In this document: positions 9,140 to 22,691 of the stretch, piece after piece
Position numbering within the stretch: the stretch's first letter is position 1
Layout: each line of letters opens with the position of its first letter
Origin: Lunularia cruciata
Taxonomy: Eukaryota; Streptophyta; Marchantiopsida; Lunulariales; Lunulariaceae
Assembly: GCA_948567375.1 (NCBI GenBank)
Contig: OX419759.1
Span: 51,437,493-51,501,492, forward strand
Length of the DNA stretch: 64,000 nucleotides
Reading direction: 5' to 3'
Translations under genes and position numbers: made by a program
The notes under the pieces: model-generated
Seen by the model: only the letters and a program-made list of their open reading frames with translations
Told to the model about the DNA's origin: nothing
Databases searched by the model: none

Positions 9140-12100
9140 CCACTAAGAATTTGATTAGTTTCAATGGGATTGAATGCTCAACCTACAATTTTGCTTCACT
9201 TGCAAGGTACAACATTTGATTTTGGAAGTTCAAATAATTGCATATCCATGAAATTTGTAACGAAATTAAGTATTACCATCAATAATCAATAATTGTCAAT
9301 AGTCAAGTCAATAATTGGAAGTAGATTGATGATAGTGCATGGTAGAAATTGTTCTACATTCCATACCTCACATCTTGTTACATTCAAGATTGTGAAGGAT
9401 TATTTGGAGTGTACGTGGTTTATAATGGCACCTCTACACTATGATGTCATTCTAGGTGTACCTTGGCTTGAATGTCATAAGTTTCAATTTGATTAGACCC
9501 AACGAAAAATTCAAGTATAACACCAAGGTAGGAATTTTTATTAGGTTGTTTGCCACCTTTGAGGAAGACATCTAGGAATATTCAAACCCAAGATGAGAAA
9601 TTTGTCAAGAAAGTAGCCATAGAGGAAGCTTTGAAAGAAGATAAGTCCCAAGATAGGAAGTTTATCAATAAAGCAACCATGGAGCAACCTTTGGAAGAAG
9701 ATAAGTTTATTTTTGCAATGTGGATCAAGCCTATTTCTCATGAGGAATCTGAGGAAAGCCAAAAACCTCATCAAGCAATGGTTGATCAAATAGTTTAGGA
9801 GTTTTCAAATGTGTTCCTAGATGATCTATCAAAGGGATTACCCTCTGATTGTGGTATGCACTTCAAGATTGAGTTATTGCTAGGAAGTACTTTAGTGAGT
9901 AGATCAATCTATTAGTTATCACCAAAGGTATGGGCATTTTGAGTGGAGAGTTCTACCTTTTGGGCTCATTAATGCTCAAGTAGTCTTCATAGATCAAATG
10001 CATCAGGATCAAATGGATGTGCTATTGGATTGTATATGGTGGTGTTCTTGGATGATATTTTAATCTATAGCAAGATAGAGGTAGAACATGCAAATTATGA
10101 ACAAGAAGTCTTGCAATGACTATGTCAATGGAAGTTCTATTACAAGAAGTCAAAGTGTTCCTTTTGGTAGAAGGAAGTTACCTTATTGGGTCACAAGATC
10201 TCATCGGATGTGATCAAGATAGAGAGGAGAAAATCAACACTATTACTAATTGGCCTATTTTGAAGGATACCATAGAAGTATGGGCATTTAATGGATTTGC
10301 AAGTTTTTATTGATGGTTCATCCACTATTATGCTCATGTAGTTGCATCATTGAAAACCTCTTAGAGAAGAACTAAAGCTTTCAATGGACCACCAAGCACA
10401 AAGAAGCATTCCAAAAGTTGAAAATATATGGTATCTTCGAGACAAATTCTTCAACCATATGATCCTCAATTACCTTGTGTGATTGATTTTGATGCTTCTT
10501 ACTTTTCAGTTTGAGCCATGTTGCAGCAAGAATTTCCAAATGGGTTACATCTTATTGCCTTTATGTCATGCCAACTAAACACCACAAAAAGGAATTACCC
10601 TACTCATGATCAAGAACAATTAGCAATGGTATATGCCACCAAGGTATGGAGGCATTGTCTCTTGAGAAATCAAGTAACCATACAAACCAATCACAAATCC
10701 TAGTTGCAGACAATACATTTAGAGCACATGAAGATTCAATCATCAATGTGAGGAAGAAAAAAAATTGTTTGACCTCAAACTTGAGTACAAACCCAATTGG
10801 TTCCATGTTATCCTTGATGCTCTATCACAAAAAAAAATTAAGGCTCTTCCTCTTATCACGACGGCAAGTAAAAGAGTATCAATCAACTCTAAAGCCCAAA
10901 CCAAGTTTAGGACAACTTTACAACAAGATCCCTTCTTTCAGATGGTACAAGGTCATCTTGCAGCATGCGACAAGGATTACAACACCTTCTCTTTCAAAGA
11001 AGACCTTCTATTTTGTGAGAATATGATTTGTGTTCTAGCCAAGGGTGATCTCTAACTTTTGCATCTTCAAGAAGCCCATAACTTACCAATCATTGGTCAC
11101 ATGGGTGTGGACAAGACCTGGGGTACCCTACAATGCTAATGATGGTGGCCCAACATGGCATGATATGTTTACAAGTTTGTCCAATCTTGTGAGAGCTGCA
11201 AATGCAACAAGGCCAGCAACCAAAAACCAAGTGGACTCTTTCAACCACTCCTTATTCCATCTACTCAATGGGAACACATGAGCTTAGATCTCATTACATC
11301 CTTACCCAAGACAAAGCAGGATCACACAACAATTGTGGTATTTGTGAATAAGTCTAGTAAGAAAATCCATTTAGCACCAACCTTTGATATTGTGGATGCT
11401 CCAACATTGGCACAAATCTACTTTGACAATGTCTTCAAGCATCATGGGATGCCTCGTGTACTCATCTTTGACCATGATCTTTGATTAATTGGAAAATTTT
11501 GGCAAGCACTCTTCAAGATACTTGGCACCAAGCTTACATTGACCATGGCCTATCATCCTCAAACTGATGGACAAACCAAACATGCAAATTGGACCTTGGA
11601 GGATATACTTCATACCTTCATCAACATTCACCATACCAAGTAGGATGAATTTCTTGTAGCTATTGAGTTTGCCTACAATAATTCCAAACAAGCAAGCACT
11701 AGATTCTCTCTTTTCTTCCTTAATTTTTGCCAAGACCCACTTGTTCCAAATTCCCTTCTTGCTCCTCCACCATCTCATGTTCTTGATTTTTCCACCTTCT
11801 TGACCACCATATCTAATCCTTCCAACAAGCCAAATCTCATCTCAATTGTTGCTCAAAATTTTCACAAACAATATGCAAACTACCATCATCATGATCTCAC
11901 CTTTCAACTTGATAATAATTTCATGCTCTCCTCTAGTAACTTACTTCTCCCACTTGATACTCAAGTCCATAAACTTTCTCCTAATTGGAAAGGACCCTTT
12001 GATTTCACTCAAATCATTTCTCTTGTTGCTTATCAACTTGCCTTGCCTTATCATATGCAAATCTATCATATCTTTCATGTTTCCAAGTTGAAACCCTTTG

Positions 12101-12361
12101 TCCCTAATCCATCTTCTTTTTCCTCTTGTGTCTACCCTCCTCCTCCTCCTCCTCTCATCCTTATCAACAATCATGAGGAGTATGAAGTTGATTGTATCCT
12201 TGCAAATCATCACATTCAACAAGGTTGCCAACAACATATAGAGTAAAAAGTCCTTTGGAAAGGGTATCCTTCATGATGCCACTTAGGAGTCTACTTCTCA
12301 TCTCCAAAATACACAAATAGCCATCCAAGAGTTTGAAGCTTCCATAGTGACAAGACATCAC
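9140..12361 (+). pseudogene. pol: B2 pol: protease, RT remnant, RNase H, integrase, chromodomain
   Basis: The protease region has 'DFGSSNNCIS' from 9218, with Phe where the usual active-site triplet Asp-Ser/Thr-Gly has Ser or Thr, and ends 'DVILGVPWLE'. RT lacks its first half: the sequence jumps at about 9925 from the pre-RT region to a point that in B1 is about 300 bp further on, with AAGG shared at the junction. 'FLDD' follows near 10045. RNase H spans about 10480-10830 and includes 'IDFDASYF' and 'HDQEQLAMVYATK', with Asn in place of the Asp of 'TDHK'. The integrase zinc finger has 'SCESCKCNKAS' and the core ends 'QTDGQTKHAN' with Lys at the catalytic Glu site. A chromodomain relic with 'KVLWKGYP' follows at about 12245-12350. 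Confidence 0.85.
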
Positions 12362-12381
12362 TAACTAGCAGTGAGAAAATA

Positions 12382-12855
12382 TGTAACAATATAGAGTTTA
12401 ATGATGAGTTAGTCGAGACTAACAAAGTAGCATATAAGCCAAATTGGTTAAGAATATTCTAAAAGCATCTAGGAAGTTACTTGGCACCTTCCAAGTGTTG
12501 GGTAATGTCCATGCCAAGGAGAAAGATTCTTGGGAAGCTTCTTGCCTAGCTTAGCTTGCATGCCAAGTAAGTAGCCTCTAGAAAGAAGTTTCTTGGGAAG
12601 CTTCATGGCTAGCTTAGCTTGCACACCAAGTAGACGGCTTTTAGAAGCAAGCTTCTTGGTTAACTTGGCTTGCAATCCAAGTAGGTAGCGTTTAAGAAGC
12701 TTCTTGAGAAGCTTTGCAAGAGACTTATATATTTCCCTATAAATACCAAAGCCTAAGCTCATGTTAGGCATTTGAAGTTTCACTCATTCAAGTGTTCCAA
12801 TGTGATTTTCCACTTACGTCTTCCATTCTCTTGTTTCTCTCCTTGGTCTTTTACA
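12382..12855 (+). repeat. 3' LTR of B2
   Basis: The LTR is 474 bp, from TGTAACAATATAG to TCTTTTACA. It is about 40 bp longer than the 5' LTR because it holds more of a 50-63 bp iterated unit ('ttagcttgca...ccaagta' at 12551, 12614 and, changed, 12665). The size and base differences between the LTRs show an old insertion. Confidence 0.93.
12738..12745 (+). promoter_or_regulatory. TATA box in B2 3' LTR
   Basis: TATAAATA is at the position equivalent to 7752-7759 in the 5' LTR. Confidence 0.55.
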
Positions 12856-12860
12856 AATTG

Positions 12861-13594
12861 CAAATGTGCAACTAACAATGAGCATAATAGCACCCGGTCT
12901 CCTAATCTTTTCACATCATTAGGTATATCATATACTTGGAGTAGATGGATATTTGGAGTTATAGGACCTAACCATTAGCTAAGGACAAATTTTTACACTT
13001 TAGAGTTTGTGTTGACTTCCTACATGAGTTGTTCCCTTATAGTGTATGATATATCACAACTTTCTATGTTGTGTAGTAATGAATATATGTATGATAGTTA
13101 CACACTATTTGCTAGGACACGAGAATGATTGTCTTATTGGTCACAATTGTATTAAAAGCTACTAATGGACTAATGGTAGTCATTTATTACACTAGAGTTT
13201 TTGATTGCACCGTCAAAGCTACCATTTGCACTATCATTATTGTGGGATGTCATGTCAGGTGTGCCATTAGGATTGGACTCCTTGGCTTCCCCAAGGAGAG
13301 GTAGTATACTTCATAGTGCAGCTCCAAAGAGATCACTTCTTTTGTGTTGAGCCTTTTAGATCTTGGTTGTGATAAACAGAACTTGTAAGTGCAACTTGGA
13401 GTCTCTTTGCTAGAGTGAATTTGGCTTGATGACTATAATTAGTGCACTTTAGTGCAATACATATCATTTGAGTTTTGATATCTTATTCTTGGTACTTTAG
13501 AGTTTATGTGTGTGACTTCCTATATGAGTTATGTTTCTATAGTGTATGATGTTGACAACAATGTATGTTTTGTAGTGATGTATATATGCACAAT
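12861..13594 (+). mobile_element. family C element C1, segment 2 with 3' LTR
   Basis: After the B2 duplicate the C1 sequence resumes and follows C2 37846-38644: 'atagcacccgg', 'catatacttggagtagatgg', then a roughly 100-bp module (12990-13097), the LTR core from 13098 and a second copy of the module (13487-13594). The 3' LTR is taken as 13098-13594, ending 'gcacaata' where C2 has 'gcacaaca'. The left end of C1 lies outside the window. Confidence 0.82.
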
Positions 13595-16500
13595 AGGACA
13601 AATGATTTTAAATATTCAAAAAATACCTATAGGTAAAAGATATAACTCATGGATTTGATCACAAATCAACTAAGAATGTATAATATCACACCTATGGATT
13701 GGAATCTAAATATGCTAGTTGCATGCTAATTTTAGATTTAATCAAAATAAAAATAAAATTTACAATCAAATTCCATAAGGATAAATAATAAAATTCATTA
13801 TTTTAATTTGAAATTAAAATCCATGTATCCCAATTCTAATTGATGAATAAAATTAAAAAGGGATTTTTTAAGCATTTCTTTGAAGAGTAACCAAATGTAA
13901 AAAAAAAATTTAACAAAGACCCATAAAGGTTGGTTGTTTTTTGTATAGATTACTTACATTTATGATTGACAGTGAATATTTAACTCATAGGCTTTAAGGA
14001 TAAAAAGGTCAAAATTATTAATGAATTGCAAAAAGATAAAGTGGTATAGGTCAAATGAAGTTTGGAGATACATTTATTATAAAGAGAAAAGTGGTTAAGA
14101 GAAAAAATCTCAAAATTAAAAGCCAACTTGATTGTATTTTGGGTTGAAAATTAGACTACTAATTGTAACTTCCAAAAAATTTCTTGGAATGCAAAATGAA
14201 CTATTATCAAAAATTCTGAAGGATCTAAATAGATATGTGTTTTAGATTCATTGCATAATTTGTACAATATGACCAATTTAAAAGGAAAAACAAATAATAT
14301 ATAATAGTATTATATGTTATATGATTATTTTAGCTAGCTATGACAAACACTTGTATTTTCTATGTACTGATTTATAAGAAATAGAAAATCTATGCTAATA
14401 ATGATTGTGTTGTTAAATTCTTTTCAAAAACACTTTTTAACACCGAGGTTATCACTCACTCTCTAAGTGTTTTCTTTTGACCTCTTTTCAAGCCTCATTT
14501 TGCTTTTGTCTTGATCTAGTTCAACATTTCTTCTTATGCCTTTATAATTTTTTGGTGTGCTAGAATAAAGCCTCCTTACTCCATGAGCTTACTAGACAAC
14601 AAAGTCTCTAATTGACTTGTTGAGTGTGGCTCTCTAAGACCTTCCAAGCTCCAAGCTATATGATATTCATTTTACCTTCTATTGTTTTATTTTTTCTCAA
14701 GCACTTAGTACATTGTTATACTACATTGCTTGAAGTCTTTTTGATGACTGATGCAAGAATTTTAGTAAAAGATTACTTTAAAAAAAAACCTTGATACTTT
14801 TAGCCTAGATTTCTAGTAATTGGTCTATGATCTCCTATTAACATGAAGTAGCATTGCTTTGTTGGATTCAAAACTTATGAGAAGAGGAAAATAATTATCA
14901 TTAGGTACTATTTATCTTAATAGATCTTATACATGCAAATGTCTCTCAAGAATAATATCTAAAATCTTATGTTTTGGATAGTAGTATATGATTATAACTA
15001 GAGATTTGCACAAAGTGTTCACAAAGGATACACATAGTATGAAATAGTAGCTAAAACTATGATCTAAGGTGGATTGTATCTCAACCATTTTTTTCCTAAC
15101 ATCATATAAATTACTAAAATGTGAAATTTTTTGCATTAAGAGTACAAGATGCATTTGACAAGCACACAAGTATTATGCTAATACTACTTTAGAACCATTG
15201 GATGTTGAGCAATTAATCTTGATATTTAATAAACTCTATGATGTAGAATTGTTATATATTATATTGATAATTTGAGAAACAAAGGAAATATAACTAAAAA
15301 CTAGAATAAATTTGACCAAATTCCAGAATTTATATGCCTCAAAGAAAAGAAAAATATTTAGATTCAGATTAGATTTAGATATGGAAATTTTATGCATATT
15401 TATACTATATACTACTTATTAAATTTGAATGTTTAGATTCAACCTCATCATTAGTGGTTAGATGTAGGTGATTTCATTAGACAAGGGAAATATCTAAAAG
15501 GATGAATGAGAAATTGCATCAATCTATTGCAATAAATCAAGTAGATATTGTGGAGTCTTGAGTGCAAATTATATAGATTCCAAGATTATGATGATATTTT
15601 AACATTTTTTGGTAATCTAAACATTTTTAGAAAATTCTTTATCTGTATTTAAATAATATATAATAAGTAGTATTATTTGATTCTCCTTTAATCCTTTTTG
15701 CTAAGTTTTTTGTCCCAACTCTAGGTTTTTCTTTCTCTCAACATAGGTTTTTCCTTTTTGAATTTCTATATTGATATTATTATTTCTTGTTCATACTTAC
15801 TTTTCTACATTCTCTTTTGTTTCACTAATTTGTACTTTAAGAGATAAAACTCAAGAAGAAGATTCCTAAATTTTCAAGCATTATTGTACCATTATATGAT
15901 TCTTAGTTTGATATTTATTCTTATCTATAGATAATGCATGTTGTAAAGGGATTTAGCAAGGCTTCTCCTCATATGTATCTCTATCTTTCTGAAAGTAGCT
16001 TCCTTGATGAGCATATAAAGTAGATGGAATTCATTACGAAGAAAATTATAGCAAAGAATTAAATAATTTATGATTATATAGTACTCTTGTTGATTAGAAT
16101 GAGGTACTAAATTTTATATTATATCTAAATAACTTGACCATATCATTGCTACTCAATTGACCTCGGAAGCACTACATCCAAGCTATAATAAACAAGATGT
16201 TAGTGAGAAAACCTCTTAAGAACTACATGTATGGTTGATTGCCTAATTCAATATTTTAGATTTTAGATTTTTTTATATATCTCTCTCTAAACATGCATTT
16301 GTGCAATATATTTTTTGAATTTGTTCTTGTGGAATGCTCCATATGCATGAAGTCCTAAAATTACATTTCATGAGCATAATACACTCACCTAATTATACTT
16401 CTAAATAAGTCATATATTTAGTTTCCAAAATACATATTTTATAAATTGCAAAATTTTCAATCTTATATGCCTTTAGGATTTATTAATTCCTTGAAGATGC

Positions 16501-19500
16501 ATATCTTTAGTGTTATTTTTTAGATATGCATATAAAATTTATTTGCAAAGAGAGGATTTATATAAAAAAAATCAATTTTGGTCAATTTCTACTCTTTTTT
16601 GGATACTTTGGTGGAAATTTTTTAGGAATGCAATTTATATCCATAATACATCATTTAAATGATGTCTTCTGTATTCACATGAAAATGCATTTTTTCCAGT
16701 ATAAATTCTAATGCTCCTATATTTTTCTCTTCAAAGTCCTTAACTTCTTGTCTCTTTAAGGTACTTAGCTTTTTGTGCGTGGTTTTAGAGGTATATCTCA
16801 CTCTCAATAGGTTTGAAAGTGAACTAATCAAGATGGTAATAAAGGAGAAGATAATCACTCAAAAAATCTTAGGTCTTTTGGTATCCTAGAAGGAAAGAGA
16901 GATTTAGATTATTGAGATAGATGTAACTATATAGCAGTTGGTACAACCCATGGTAGCAAAGTCACTTATAGTGAACAAGTTCTTTAATTTTGATCATTTA
17001 TTGGTATTATGTTCTTGCTTTTGTATAATGGGTTGTAGAAGTTGGAAGTGTTAATATTGACTATGGAAATCAATATCTTTCTATAGTAAGAAGATATAAG
17101 CTTTGAAAAAAAATTAGTAAACAAGATCTTAGAAATCAAGTTAGGTTATATATTAGAGAAGCCAATCATTTTGGATAACAATATATTCTAGATTCTCTTC
17201 AAGACTAATGAATTGTGGAACATATAGTAGACAAGATTTAATATGTTGGTGAAGAGACAAAAATTTAGATGCCTAATAAGCAAGGAGGAAAAGGGCCATT
17301 GTTCTTGAGGATCTTATGAAGGTTTTAGATAAGATTATCTATTATTTTTTAGACTTATAACTACAAGAGTGTCTTGTATCAATCATTAAAAAAATCATCT
17401 ATGGTTTGCTATTGGTTGAAAGAGGAGATAAGATCAATGATGAACAAAACCCTTATCTACAACAATTACATTGTCCACTAGTCCATAGATTGTTCTATTA
17501 TAATTGAATGGTTGAAGCATTTAAGAGATGAATTTGGCTTTTTGATACATAATGTGAATATATACCAACAAACTGTTTATGCTAATATAGTATTTGTTCA
17601 TAAGACTATCAATGGCTAAGTGTAAGGTTCCAAATCAAGGTCTTGGCTTGTGTTGAGCTTGGTTGTAAGAGGGAAGATATAGAACTTGATAAGCATTGTA
17701 ATAATCATGCTTTGCAATACATGTTGATAGTAAAGCCTTTGTTGGCAGAAAAAAGTGATACATGCAACTAGGTTTCTAAGGGGTTGGGATCAGACTGTGA
17801 GATATAGATAGTCATAGTTTCAAATACTATTCCTAAATTCAGAGGAGAAAAGTCACTTCCAGTGCTAGCTTTCATAGAGTTAGGAATAGATAATGAGATC
17901 TAAATGGTCACAACTTCACACATCATCTCTAAGATTTTAAGAGCAGAGTTTCTAAGTGCACCAAAAATTAAAATGATGTTTTGGTCAATTGATCAAGTTG
18001 GTAATCCACAAATATGTTTATCAAATAGTAAGAGGTAGAAGATCCAAAAGTAGAGAATGAAGTTTATGATGTAGTTGAAAAACAAGAATAGTTTAAGTTA
18101 GATTATTTCCTTTTATTAATAACGTCCATAAATACATATAGAAAACCTTTCTTGATTTAATTATATACAAATGATAATGATTATACTTAGATTCTATATT
18201 TTAGCTTATTGAATGAATAAAAAAACAATACTATGGATATTTATATAACATATCAACATAATTCTAGTTTATCATAATAAAACTTCTAACTATATAGGTT
18301 AGATCTCAATTTTTATTATTTGTTATCAATTATCATTAAGTTTTAAGAGTAGTTGAAAAGAGTACATTAATAGATACAAGCATGATTCCATATATATATA
18401 TATATAAACTCATGATTGGGTACCCATGCAATGTTATTACATGATCCAATAAAGGTTATTTGCATAATAATAAATTTTGTACAACTACTACCCTATTAAA
18501 CCATACTTATATATATTTTCTTGAGGATATTCAAAAGAAAAATTTGTGTATTAACATTTAAATACCTAAATTTAACCTAAAATTAGTAAATTCTAAACAA
18601 CTTTAGACTAAGATAGCTTCCATAAAGGTATTTAAGCATTAGCTAGCCTTGATGAGGAACAAATTCTAAAAGTGAATAGAGCCATTGACATATATTTTGA
18701 GAACAAAATTATTTTTGGATAGATAGTTACAGGGTCCAATTACCAAATAAGTCAATCTATATTTGAATCCTTAAATAGTAACCAATTTGGTTGACAATGT
18801 CAAAATCTATATTTTCCCAAATTAGTTCAGTAACTTTTGCTACCCTAAAAATGTTAGTATTAACATAGCAAATTCAATATCCTCAAAGAGTCTAACTAAA
18901 CCTACCGTAACATCAACTAACCTTATTAAAGCACTATTATACTAAACAAGGTTAACTATAGCCAAATGATTAGGTTAGCTTAGGTTAGATTTTTTTAAAT
19001 AATAATAAGTACAATTATTACATTCTACATTTCACAAAGGTTCATAGAAGTATTGTGTAAGATTTAATTTTGCAAAAGTTGTTCAAATATGTTTTAATTA
19101 TTTGCTAATCTTGTTGACCTCAAGCTAAACATATCAACTCTCACAACCAAAAAACTTAGAGCATTTAAACTATACTTAAAATTAAGCATCATGGAGTTCT
19201 AGATCACTAATTAGATTTATTGTCTGATCTTATTAATTATTTGGAAAAATCTAAGTTTTGCTCTCTATTGGGTAGATGACTTTGTGGACTTGATACTTTG
19301 TAGTATCATCAAGGTTAGTAGAGAATTAAATGAAATAAGGCAAAGCTAATTAACATTAAACTAACCTTGCACAAGGTTATTTAAACAATAATAATGAGAG
19401 CTATATATATAAGTAAAGTGTAATACAAAGCTATCCAACATCAATATTAATAGCTTTCATATTATATTGGTTTTGACTATATCTCTTGGAAATCCTTGGA

Positions 19501-19617
19501 ATGGGAATTTTTATACCTCTTGAAAACCCTCATTTGTCCTATACTTACATCAAATGCCTTAATTATCATTGCTTGCCCATACCTTCTATCAAATTATAAA
19601 GTTATTACAAGCATAAC
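13595..19617. other. AT-rich stretch without recognised features
   Basis: About 6 kb of AT-rich DNA with only short chance ORFs (60-80 codons) and no retroelement motif that I can recognise on either strand. No LTR pair, splice-bounded exon series or RNA gene stands out. It is probably degraded repeat DNA or unique intergenic DNA. It is the longest stretch of the window not tied to a named element. Confidence 0.5.
18391..18406. repeat. (TA)8 microsatellite
   Basis: Eight uninterrupted TA dinucleotides, in AT-rich surroundings. Confidence 0.9.
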
Positions 19618-20067
19618 TGTCACACCATTTGTAGTTTCGCATCTAGATGCTCGGACATTTGAGTTCTAGTGATAGTAGTTAGAGGCATTTTGACCATTAC
19701 TCATAGACTACTTTCCAATGGTCAGATTTCAGGTTTAGGGTACTGACTTCATGGTAGGGCCCACCGTTACTTGCACTATCCGCACCGTCGGGTGTGCCAT
19801 CAACGGGACCATTGGGAGGAGACATAGGTCAAAATCAGGGGTATACCTTGGGAGTGCAGCTCCAGAGAGATCACTTCTTTGATGTTGAGCCTTTGAGTTC
19901 CTGGTTAGAGTGGACAGAAAGCCGGCGAGCGTCACCTGGAGTCTCTATGCTAGAGTGGGTGTGGCTTAACTGTAATCAATGCCCTATTGTTGGCAAGTTG
20001 TTGAAGATCAGATCAAGTATTGATCTGAGTTTGATTGATTTGAGTGGTAAACGATCTGATTACATCA
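19618..20067 (+). repeat. 5' LTR (core part) of C2
   Basis: It starts TGTCACACCATTTG and matches 38095-38538 closely up to 'aaacgatctgatta'. The roughly 105-bp module that ends the 3' LTR is absent here. The 5' LTR is therefore either shortened by a deletion that also removed the primer binding site, or its boundary differs. 'TGGTATC' at about 20116 is a weak primer-site candidate. Confidence 0.8.
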
Positions 20068-21200
20068 AAGAAGTCAATCAGGGGGAAATTGGGTGCAAGA
20101 ACTATGAGTGTTGGTGGTATCTTCAAGCTCGGTAGATTGTGGTGTCTCGATCAAGTAGTTCAGATTTCCCTGAGAGAGTGTGCATGCGGAAGTGCTGGCA
20201 AAATTTGGAGCTAGGAGAGAAGAAATTTTCAAGTGGTAGCTGTGATTTTGAGCTCAGGACCAATTTGTTATGAGTTGAGCTCAGAAACTGAAATTGAAGG
20301 TGGAGTTGGGAGCAGATTCTCACGAATTGAAGATTGTACAAAACCGATTTTTCCAATTTGGCTCGAGTGAAGAGTTAGCTGAGGATTTAGTGGTCAGCCA
20401 TTTTTAGAGATTTATGTCAAATTTTACGTCAAATTTATGTCATATTTTGTGAAGGAGTTATGTCAGATTTTGGTGAAAAGAACTTGAAACTAATCCTCGA
20501 TGATCCTCGTAGTTCAAGAAATAGATAGGTACTCCAATTATATCAAATGCCAAATGGTGACCAAGTCGGTCTTGTGTTGATTTATGAGATGGAGGGTTGT
20601 TGTTTGGCATTAGTGTGATTGGACCCCCTCCATTCTTTGCTTCTTGTTTGTGCATCGTGTTTATGTGAGGTGCCCTAAATTTTGAGCGTTGGTGCTCTGG
20701 TGTGCTCTCGATAGTGAGGTTGGAGTGATGACCAGTTAGACTATCTTTGTTTCTCTCCAGTGAGGTAGGAAGTAATGACCTACAGACCGTGAGAATGCGT
20801 GTTGTGATGGCAGGTTACAAGTCGCCTTTGCCCCTAGTATAGTTGTCTTAGTTATAGTTACATAAGTGGATAGTGTTCTGCTAGTTTTGGCACTTGGTGG
20901 TGCTTGGTTGGTATTGGCACTTGGTGGTGCTCGGTTAGTGTTCACACTTGGTGGTGTTGGCACTGGCAGTTGTGACTTGCGGTTGGAGTTGGTGGTTCTG
21001 GTTTGCTATTGCGGTTACTTGGTCATGACGGAGTTCTTTGGGGATTCTAGAGGAGTTAGCCTTGTAGTACGTAGTGGGTTTACTTGAAGTGGCGCTCGAT
21101 ATCAGCCTATATATCAGGTTTTTGTGAGAGGGGAGATTGACTCTGAGTTGGAGTTTGACATAGGAGCTGATCTAGTTGAGAGTGCACTTGTTGTGTCCAC
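20068..21200 (+). other. C2 leader region
   Basis: About 1.1 kb between the LTR and the first recognisable gag codons. ORFs on both strands are short. A Gly/Leu-rich repeat 'cacttggtggtg' occurs three times at about 20890-20955. I see no known protein. It may be an untranslated leader or a lost gag N-terminus. Confidence 0.5.
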
Positions 21201-21204
21201 ACCG

Positions 21205-22650
21205 TTGTTGTGGGACATGGATGAGATTTATGGGGCCTCCAAAGGCCCTAGGCGTTACTCTGGTACAGTGGATACCATTGAGTTAGATGACTTCATCTAG
21301 GAGTTTGATAGTTGATGTGATCTGTAGTAGATGCGGAACCCAACTTTGTTCACACCTTTCATGGCATGGAAGGGTTGTTTCAGCACTTGGAGGGTCCGCC
21401 AATGGATGACTACGATGAGTTTAGGAGAGCTCATTTGGAGTAGATTGAGTTATGAAGACAATATTGGTCTCCAAACTATGTCTCTATCACTTTAGGCTCG
21501 GTGGCCAAGAGTAGATCGGCTGTACCTACGAGTTCTAGCTCGAATAGTGTTGGTGGAGCTAGTGGAGGTGCACTAGCTGGAGATAGTGTTACCACAAGTG
21601 GAGGTACCGCTGTAGGAGGTGGTGTGGTACTGGGGTTTAACCCCATGGTGGAGTTCTTCCCTGGAGTACCAAGGAGTACGGATTGACAAGTTGAGGAGCT
21701 TGCAAGAGTTCCAACGGAAGGCTGGAGAGAGCCCACGCGAGGCATACACTCGCATGAGGCGGCTGATTAGTTTCACTCAGGGAGTTACTGAGGTCCAAGC
21801 AGTCTAGTTTTGGTATGGAATACTGGACAAGGAGTTGCGGCATAGAGTTCATGATGCTACATTATCACAAGCTACTTTGCCTACTTTGGCAGTGGTCTTT
21901 GGTTTGGCTGACCGTATTGAGCTCAACATGGTGGAGGAGAGAGTGGTAACATCTGGATTTGGTAGGGAGACCTCATCCACAATTGTGACTTCTTCTAGAA
22001 TGCAGTAGAGTGTACCACGCCTAGTTGGTTTTTGAGGATAGGGTGGATAGCCAAATCCTATGGAGCGAGTGGAGGGCCTAGTGGAGTTAGACCCTTACCT
22101 TCATTTGCGGGTCAGCAGCAGCCAGTGAGTGGTAGTGTTGCTTGTTGGACTTGTGGTGGACCTCACCATAGGAGAGAGTGTACTCAAGGCAGCAGACCTA
22201 ATACCTCTGGTGCATCACAGCCAACACAAAGGCAATGTGAGCACTATGACAGATTTGGTCACACTAGTGACCGGTGTTTTGACCTACACTCAGAGTTACG
22301 GAGTGGTAGGGCTACTATGGCAGGTAGTAGAGGAGCTCCAATTCATGGAGGACGAGGTGGTAGAGGTGGTGGTAGAGGATCTACACTTAGTAGGGGTGCA
22401 GTACCTGCCCTTACTTCTAACACAACTATGGCTACACGGATTGAGCAGTTGGAGCAGAGATTGGCTAGTATGGCTATTGCTCATAGGAGATCAGATTCAA
22501 GTGCTGAGGCTTCCACCTCATATCCTGGTGATAGAGATGCTTTGGATTTCATGTGCGGAGCAGCACAAGTGGATGCATCTACAGCAATGACTAGGAGTGC
22601 AATACGTGCTCCAGAGCCTAGAGGAGCATCAGTGGAGTTGGACCCATAGA
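21205..22650 (+). pseudogene. gag: C2 gag with two zinc knuckles
   Basis: The first part reads 'YSGTVDTIELDDFI' then, after several stops, 'MRNPTLFTPFMAWKGL' and, after a frameshift, 'FQHLEGPPMDDYDEFRRAH'. A Ser/Gly-rich linker follows (21500-21620). The capsid region is around 21690-21950 ('LQEFQRKAGESPREAYTRMR'). The nucleocapsid has knuckle 1 at 22143-22181 ('CWTCGGPHHRREC') and knuckle 2 at 22236-22277, where the second Cys is Tyr. A Gly/Arg-rich stretch (about 22340-22385) follows. Knuckles imply RNA binding and particle assembly. Stops and frame changes disable it. Confidence 0.82.
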
Positions 22651-22691
22651 GAGGAGAGGTTGGGAGATAGGTCAGACTTCCCTAGTCTTTC

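Larger units (their letters stand above)
7436..12855 (+). mobile_element. complete family B chromovirus B2
   Basis: This 5,420-bp element is bounded by two LTRs and by a perfect 5-bp target-site duplication AATTG (7431-7435 and 12856-12860). The order is 5' LTR, tRNA primer site, gag, protease, RT, RNase H, integrase, chromodomain, 3' LTR. It is inserted in C1, whose sequence continues on both sides. A deletion of roughly 300 bp has removed part of RT (junction near 9923-9928). The element cannot move by itself. Confidence 0.95.

Noticed and set aside
12469-12783. 104-codon minus ORF with repeated 'LLGxQAKL' peptides
   Set aside because: It is the antisense of the iterated B2 LTR units and has no homologue in the other B LTRs as an open frame.
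22129-22590. 153-codon plus ORF overlapping gag
   Set aside because: It is a shifted-frame shadow of the zinc-knuckle gag frame.
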